64,000 bases of DNA from Sipunculus nudus (lineage: Eukaryota > Annelida > Sipuncula > Golfingiida > Sipunculidae). Below the pieces are notes generated by a model. That model was not told the origin of the DNA. It saw only the letters and a program-made list of their open reading frames with translations, and ran no database searches. Made by a program: the position numbers and the translations under genes. The DNA lies in assembly GCA_026874595.1 (NCBI GenBank), contig CM049306.1, forward strand, positions 27,335,519 to 27,399,518, read 5' to 3'. This document shows positions 61,501 to 64,000 of this stretch, piece by piece; within the stretch, counting starts at the first letter, position 1; every line of letters begins with the position of its first letter.

Positions 61501-64000
61501 AGTTCACTGCATGGGTGACCCGGGGCTTGAACGTCTGCTACACGGCTTCAAAGGTCAGCTGGTATTCAGTGATCAACCGGGCAGGCAAAAGAATTCACGA
61601 CGTATCTGTAGTGGATCAAGCTTGAATGTGACGCAACTTTACATGCATAAACAGATATGGAACCGCGAGTTTTTCATAATGACAAGCATACCCATATAGT
61701 TAAACGGAAAGAAAATCTACATCAAAGATCGGCAGACTGGCATATACGTCAAATTGACTCATGATATAACAGTAACGCAGATTAGGAAGTGTCACTTGAA
61801 TTGTGAATTGTCAGAACGGGTAGGCCTTGAACTGGGCAAATTTAAAATTGCATTTAATGTTAATAACATGAATATACCGTCAGTTCACAAAATATAAGGC
61901 ATAAGAGATGGTTAAAAATGTAAATTATTGGGAAAGGACTTTTCACAAAGCATTGGTTAAAGGTATCGCCGATTATCGCTTAACTGACGTTGTTCCATGT
62001 ACCAGGAAAGCTGACTGAAATGGAATAAGTACGTTTTACAAGTCGCACCCCGACTTTGCAAGAAAATTCTTGTTTTTAGAATTCGATTTTCTAGTACAAG
62101 TAGCAACTTCTGCTACGACTTTTACGGTACATCATTTTTCAATAAGATCAATGTGTTAACAGGCTCATGTGTGAATGTAAACACAAAGTTCATTGGATAT
62201 GTGTGTCAATTTATCCTTTCATGCCCTACCTTCAGTAGGCCGCATCAGAATGAAATGACAACTGTTTAAATATTAATTTTGAACAACTCTTTTTCTGGCA
62301 AAGGTACAAGATGTTTTATATGCCAAATTGGGACTAAGTAAGCCACATCATGACTTATAAACACTTACTTCAGCTGTATTTACACAGCACACTGTATACC
62401 TACCTAGGTGACACCAGGACAGACAATGTTACATCGGGATACTTGTGACTTCTGTCTCTCCTCATGGCATAGCTCAAATGGTAGAATGTCCTTGTTAGCC
62501 ATGGATTATGTCTGAATACAAAAATTAAAATATAATAGAAGGTCACTTCAAATATACAGTTATAAAAGTATCAGAGAGGACATACTTTCAATCAGTTAAA
62601 CATTAATATGATTTAGAAATCTCTAATTTGTATAATGGTGCATTTCATCAGATTTCAAGGTGTACCATTTGTTGTCATTCTGCATGTTATATTTATTAAG
62701 TTGCAAACATCAAATTCAAAACACTGGTTATAGTAACATGAATGTTATTACCTGCCTTAAATCACAATAAACAACTATACGAAATAAGGCAAAACGTATA
62801 TAACATATCATCCATCTGGCACAAAGTCTACAAGATCACTATACATGAAAAACTTGAGCATAAAAAGTGGATCCATGATGGAGAGAATTATACAAAACAA
62901 TAATTGTTAAGACTGTGTCTGTTCATGCAAGTGAACAAATCATTTTTATTTATTTATTTTTTTGGTGGAGGTTACCGCCTCCATGTTTTTTTATGCTACC
63001 TTAACTACATATAACTACTTCTGTAGAATTCTGTTCCGGTTTCAGACTATGTGACAGGGCAGTATCACACACTTCCTCTCATTTTATATCCTGGCATTAT
63101 CACAGCCAGATGACTATTGCACCTGCCTGCCCTGGGTGTGTAATCTCCCCCACTGCTGGGTCATACAATCAAAGAACCCCTGAAAGGCACACTTGTTTGT
63201 GAGTGAAACATAGCTGTTCGGCAAGGCCTTCCCATTAAGCCTGCAGTGCGCTCACCCTGGGTGGAGGCTGACCTCAGCTGAGGTTCGAACTCATGATATC
63301 CCGGCTTCGAGTCCTGCACTCTATCCCTGAGCCACAGAAGCCAGTCATGTGAACAAGTTATGCTCACCTTAACAGTTATGGCGATTAAACATATGTGGGA
63401 TAGATGGTGTAGCAATACCTAAAACTGATAATGCTAGCTAGCTACATGTCATACTAGCACATAAGCTAGGAATTCTTAAAAACAAAATGTGTGAAAACAG
63501 GATTAAGACATGCTAATAAGGACTAAATTCAACAGCTGTATATAAAGACACAGGAATGACAAATGATAAAGTGATACCAGTTATTTTTATGCCTTTAATT
63601 GCTCCACAGGTACAACATAACACTAATTATGTTAGATGAGATTTCTTAACAAAGGAAACAGAAACTTGGATTTTTTAATAAAATCTAAAGAGTATTTAAG
63701 TACAAACTCATTCATTATTACGCAATAAAGTATGAAACAGTATATAGCATGATAAAACTACACCAAAAAGATTAATGTAAATTACTTTAAGGCCAGTAAT
63801 AAAATTCAACTGTGACCTAATCCTGTGGAGGGCAATAATTATGGATTGATTGAAAAAATTATTAAGGGCAGATGAAGACAGAGCCTTGACAAGTGTCATC
63901 CACCATGTAATAAATCACTAGCTGTCATGATACTTACTGCTTTTTAGTGTCAACTCTAAAGATGTCATGTATTTGTTCGTAAGGGGTCTTGTCTTCCTGG
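34423..64000 (-). CDS. GPAM: Mitochondrial-type glycerol-3-phosphate acyltransferase, 20 exons, N-terminus outside window
   Basis: The enzyme transfers an acyl group from acyl-CoA to sn-1 of glycerol-3-phosphate, the first step of glycerolipid synthesis; animal members sit in the outer mitochondrial membrane. Twenty exons (listed separately) join with consistent phases into about 745 residues. The four PlsB/GPAT blocks are [27 protein letters not shown] and [10 protein letters not shown]. Family-typical stretches follow: RVDFAQ-like [47 protein letters not shown], and the C-terminal [12 protein letters not shown]. Vertebrate GPAT1 has about 828 residues, so roughly 80 are missing beyond 64000. 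GPAT2 is the alternative; invertebrates often have one gene for both, so the symbol is by similarity. Introns are GT-AG and hold most of the repeats in this half of the window. Confidence 0.95.
35130..38215 (+). repeat. Tandem array of ~277-bp units with 555-bp higher-order period (second array, in last GPAT intron)
   Basis: The left end matches that of the 30.7-kb array (CTAGAATATGGGTAGTC, then TGTGTATCC). Each ~277-bp unit has two half-units, each with GGTGGCGCCACC or a close variant. Pairs of units form a 555-bp higher-order repeat: the same block starts at 35430, 35985 and 36540, and the last two are almost identical. The right end (about 38130-38215) has GGACGGCGGACGG text and GCCATCGCATAAGCTCAC, a terminus I recognise from bivalve dispersed repeats. 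A 61-codon open frame repeats in each block but is probably incidental. Confidence 0.85.
37397..37435. repeat. 39-base near-perfect palindrome
   Basis: Two 19-base arms (TGTCTAGACGTCTAGACAC and GTGTCTAGATGTCTAGACA) around a single T; one mismatch. Each arm is itself partly palindromic, holding two TCTAGA sites. Confidence 0.9.
38925..38993 (-). CDS. GPAM: GPAT exon s
   Basis: It encodes [20 protein letters not shown] and LF. Phase 1 to phase 1; acceptor CATTGCAG, donor GTAAGT. Confidence 0.9.
39974..40097 (-). CDS. GPAM: GPAT exon r
   Basis: It encodes [20 protein letters not shown] and [12 protein letters not shown]. The LGPxxExY segment is family-typical. Ends in phase 1. Confidence 0.92.
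40316..40435 (-). CDS. GPAM: GPAT exon q
   Basis: A 40-codon symmetric exon (phase 0 at both ends), Ser-rich then very acidic ([12 protein letters not shown]). Because it is symmetric it could be skipped without changing the frame. Confidence 0.85.
41078..41155 (-). CDS. GPAM: GPAT exon p
   Basis: It encodes [20 protein letters not shown] and VLEVCE. An alternative in-frame donor nine bases earlier (GAG|GTTTGT) would drop three residues. Confidence 0.85.
41395..41840. repeat. 145-bp tandem triplication in a GPAT intron
   Basis: Three nearly identical copies, each beginning near TTTCATTGTTTTGTATTTTTC, lie in the intron between exons o and p. Confidence 0.92.
41984..42126 (-). CDS. GPAM: GPAT exon o
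   Basis: It encodes [20 protein letters not shown] and [13 protein letters not shown]. The LLQFEFxF segment is family-typical. Ends in phase 0. Confidence 0.92.
42925..43064 (-). CDS. GPAM: GPAT exon n
   Basis: It encodes a variable start ([14 protein letters not shown]) and [18 protein letters not shown]. The LTYYAN segment is family-typical. Phase 2 to phase 1. Confidence 0.92.
43680..43852 (-). CDS. GPAM: GPAT exon m
   Basis: It encodes [20 protein letters not shown] and [24 protein letters not shown] is a strongly conserved GPAT1 segment. Ends in phase 2. Confidence 0.93.
44009..45205. mobile_element. TA-flanked DNA element, 1.2 kb, ends CCGTAAAATCTGTGAAATTTC
   Basis: Terminal inverted repeats start CCGTAAAATCTGTGAAATTTC at the left and end GAAATTTCACAGATTTTACGG at the right, flanked by TA on both sides (44007-44008 and 45206-45207), as in Tc1/mariner/pogo insertions. 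Inside, a ~300-bp block containing GGAAATCCCC and CAACCTCCGT-AAACTTCATG is present twice. No transposase is visible, so it is non-autonomous. It sits in the intron between GPAT exons l and m. Confidence 0.85.
45677..45747 (-). CDS. GPAM: GPAT exon l
   Basis: It encodes [20 protein letters not shown] and FRE. The MST-hydrophobic segment probably corresponds to the first membrane helix of vertebrate GPAT1; that mapping is inference. Confidence 0.88.
46634..46829 (-). CDS. GPAM: GPAT exon k
   Basis: It encodes [15 protein letters not shown], a variable Ser-rich linker ([17 protein letters not shown]), and [14 protein letters not shown]. Donor GTAAGA, ends in phase 1. Confidence 0.9.
47870..47983 (-). 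CDS. GPAM: GPAT exon j
   Basis: It encodes [20 protein letters not shown] and [13 protein letters not shown]. The VRVDFxQPFSL segment is highly typical of animal GPAT1. Confidence 0.93.
48373..48455 (-). CDS. GPAM: GPAT exon i, block IV
   Basis: It encodes [20 protein letters not shown] and [16 protein letters not shown] corresponds to block IV (IPV-ISYDR in many members). Phase 1 to phase 0. Confidence 0.95.
48770..49500. repeat. Diverged ~150-bp tandem repeat in a GPAT intron
   Basis: About five units share GTGACCTCTGACCTCATTAA, ATATG and a -GCGATACCA- segment. The array ends in AACGGACGGACAG directly before the TA-flanked element at 49507. Confidence 0.75.
49507..51503. mobile_element. 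TA-flanked DNA element, ~2.0 kb, ends CCGTAAAAGTCG (copy A)
   Basis: The left end is CCGTAAAAGTCGTTGTAGAAG and the right end GACTTTTACGG, flanked by TA (49505-49506 and 51504-51505). Inner text near both ends repeats AAGTCGCACCC. It is clearly homologous along its length to the element at 60206-62127. No transposase-like open frame was seen. Tc1/mariner/pogo-type mobilisation is inferred from the TA target. Confidence 0.87.
51696..51825 (-). CDS. GPAM: GPAT exon h, block III
   Basis: It encodes [15 protein letters not shown] and [10 protein letters not shown], then [13 protein letters not shown]. Block III usually reads EGxRSRxG; here Thr replaces the Ser between the two Arg. Confidence 0.95.
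52664..52757 (-). CDS. GPAM: GPAT exon g, block II
   Basis: It encodes [17 protein letters not shown] and an YRAILQA segment. GGFFIRR is block II (glycerol-3-phosphate binding). Phase 2 to phase 0. Confidence 0.95.
53346..54641. mobile_element. TA-flanked pogo/Tigger-like element, 1.3 kb
   Basis: The left end is CAGTGAAACCTGTCTAA and the right end CCAGTTTTCACTG, flanked by TA (53344-53345 and 54642-54643). CAGTGAAACC-type ends are typical of pogo/Tigger elements in invertebrates. Inner text repeats TAGTGAGGTGTCC near both ends in inverse sense. No transposase is visible. It lies in the intron between GPAT exons f and g. Confidence 0.82.
54655..55369. repeat. 55-bp minisatellite starting at the 5' splice site of GPAT exon f
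   Basis: About 13 units of 55 bp. On the - strand each carries AG|GTCAGTATCAATAAACC, the same text as the real donor of exon f at 55369, so the array is made of repeated copies of the intron's first bases. Confidence 0.93.
55370..55506 (-). CDS. GPAM: GPAT exon f, acyltransferase block I
   Basis: It encodes [20 protein letters not shown] and [17 protein letters not shown] (bases 55459-55476) is the HX4D catalytic motif. Donor GTCAGT; the same donor text is repeated in the 55-bp array immediately downstream in the intron. Confidence 0.95.
55927..56023 (-). CDS. GPAM: GPAT exon e
   Basis: It encodes [20 protein letters not shown] and [12 protein letters not shown]. The GQ-EMVKR segment just before block I is typical of the family. 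Ends in phase 0. Confidence 0.9.
56196..56280. repeat. ~48-bp tandem duplication
   Basis: Two copies of TCCATATGGGAG and AAACCACTGCTGATCCACAG in the intron between GPAT exons d and e. Confidence 0.9.
56340..57077. repeat. ~61-bp minisatellite derived from the end of GPAT exon d
   Basis: About 12 units, each equal to the last ~50 bases of exon d (encoding [15 protein letters not shown]) plus the donor and ~11 bases of intron. Many units keep CTAG|GTGAGAA on the - strand, so the intron begins with a ladder of exon-end copies each with its own 5' splice-site-like sequence. Confidence 0.93.
57078..57168 (-). CDS. GPAM: GPAT exon d
   Basis: It encodes [20 protein letters not shown] and then RNNISGWFT. 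Acceptor TTTGCAG, donor GTGAGA, ends in phase 2. The last ~50 bases of this exon plus ~11 bases of intron form the unit of the tandem array at 56340-57077. Confidence 0.87.
57591..58955 (+). repeat. Pearl-like element: ~180-bp tandem core with conserved flanks
   Basis: About seven units of ~180 bp share GTCAAAAGTAGGTCAACTGG, AACTGGTCATTATCTGCC and ATCAGGCCAATATCTGCAGG. The left flank contains AATGCCCCCGTCTGGGGCAA; the right flank ends in a strong hairpin at about 58930-58954 (GCCCCGGCCAC, TTT, GTGGCGGGGGC). This layout recalls the pearl elements of oysters, thought to be non-autonomous Helitron relatives; that assignment is inference. It lies in the intron between GPAT exons c and d. Confidence 0.75.
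59328..59371 (-). CDS. GPAM: GPAT exon c (44 bases)
   Basis: A very short exon encoding [14 protein letters not shown], a helical acidic segment. Acceptor TTACACAG, donor GTGAGT; phases fit both neighbours. Confidence 0.8.
60206..62127. mobile_element. TA-flanked DNA element, ~1.9 kb, ends CCGTAAAAGTCG (copy B)
   Basis: The left end is CCGTAAAAGTCGTTGCAGAAG and the right end CGACTTTTACGG, flanked by TA (60204-60205 and 62128-62129). It is the sibling of 49507-51503, in the same orientation and in another intron of the same gene (between exons b and c). No transposase is visible. Confidence 0.87.
62404..62511 (-). CDS. GPAM: GPAT exon b
   Basis: It encodes [18 protein letters not shown] and then a [10 protein letters not shown] segment. 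Acceptor ATTCAG, donor GTAGGT, phase 2 to phase 2. HNPWL is a family-typical N-terminal motif. Confidence 0.88.
62940..63350 (-). mobile_element. tRNA-derived SINE
   Basis: The - strand starts GGCTTCTGTGGCTCAGGGAT, with an A-box-like TGGCTCAGGGATAGAGTG and a B-box-like GAGTTCGAACC about 45 bases on. A ~300-bp body follows, ending in an AAATAAATAAATAAAA tail at about 62945-62965. Flanks share TTGTTCAC (then CATG-like text), a probable target-site duplication. It lies in the intron between GPAT exons a and b. Confidence 0.72.
63938..64000 (-). CDS. GPAM: GPAT exon a (partial, runs off the window)
   Basis: It encodes about 20 residues ending [10 protein letters not shown], with donor GTAAGT and phase 2. 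Its 5' boundary is not visible. Confidence 0.8.

Noticed and set aside
63215-63345. A functional tRNA gene on the - strand
   Set aside because: A- and B-box-like sequences are present, but stems do not pair well and the unit continues into a SINE body with an A-rich tail.

Overview
The window is animal nuclear DNA: AT-rich, with spliced genes, long introns, and heavy loads of retrotransposons, TA-flanked DNA elements and minisatellites. A lophotrochozoan, most likely a bivalve mollusc, is my best guess. It rests on the style of the repeats (tandem-core elements resembling oyster 'pearl'/Helitron-like elements, and arrays ending in GACGGACGG-rich text), not on a marker gene.

Left part (2.7-27.5 kb, + strand). 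A three-exon gene at 2692-6576 predicts a 738-residue secreted protein. It has a signal peptide, five calcium-loop FG-GAP/VCBS-type repeats, and a C-terminal domain carrying an HEVAH zinc-protease motif followed by an ESFATLANEYFAD segment. A second copy of the gene lies at 18852-27462 and is dead: it has frameshifts, an in-frame stop, and a 6.2-kb Gypsy-class retroelement sitting where 1.4 kb of the gene should be. Between the two copies, at 8.5-11.7 kb, lies an older, frameshifted Gypsy element of ordinary domain order on the - strand.

The retroelement in the second copy (19512-25750) is the strangest object here. Its pol order is protease, integrase, reverse transcriptase, RNase H (the rare gmr1-like order). 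Its reverse transcriptase has YIND where YxDD is expected. Its two LTR-like ends are inverted relative to each other, and host sequence is missing at the insertion. I infer two insertions merged by a rearrangement.

Right part (34.4-64.0 kb, - strand). Twenty exons, all phase-compatible, encode about 745 residues of a mitochondrial-type glycerol-3-phosphate acyltransferase (GPAM/GPAT1-like). The first roughly 80 residues lie beyond the window. The four acyltransferase blocks are on consecutive exons. The introns hold two related ~2-kb TA-flanked elements, two further TA-flanked elements, a pearl-like array, a SINE, and two minisatellites built from the 5' splice-site region of their own introns.

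The 27.5-34.4 kb interval and the last GPAT introns carry arrays of a ~277-bp repeat centred on the palindrome GGTGGCGCCACC, with a 555-bp higher-order period.
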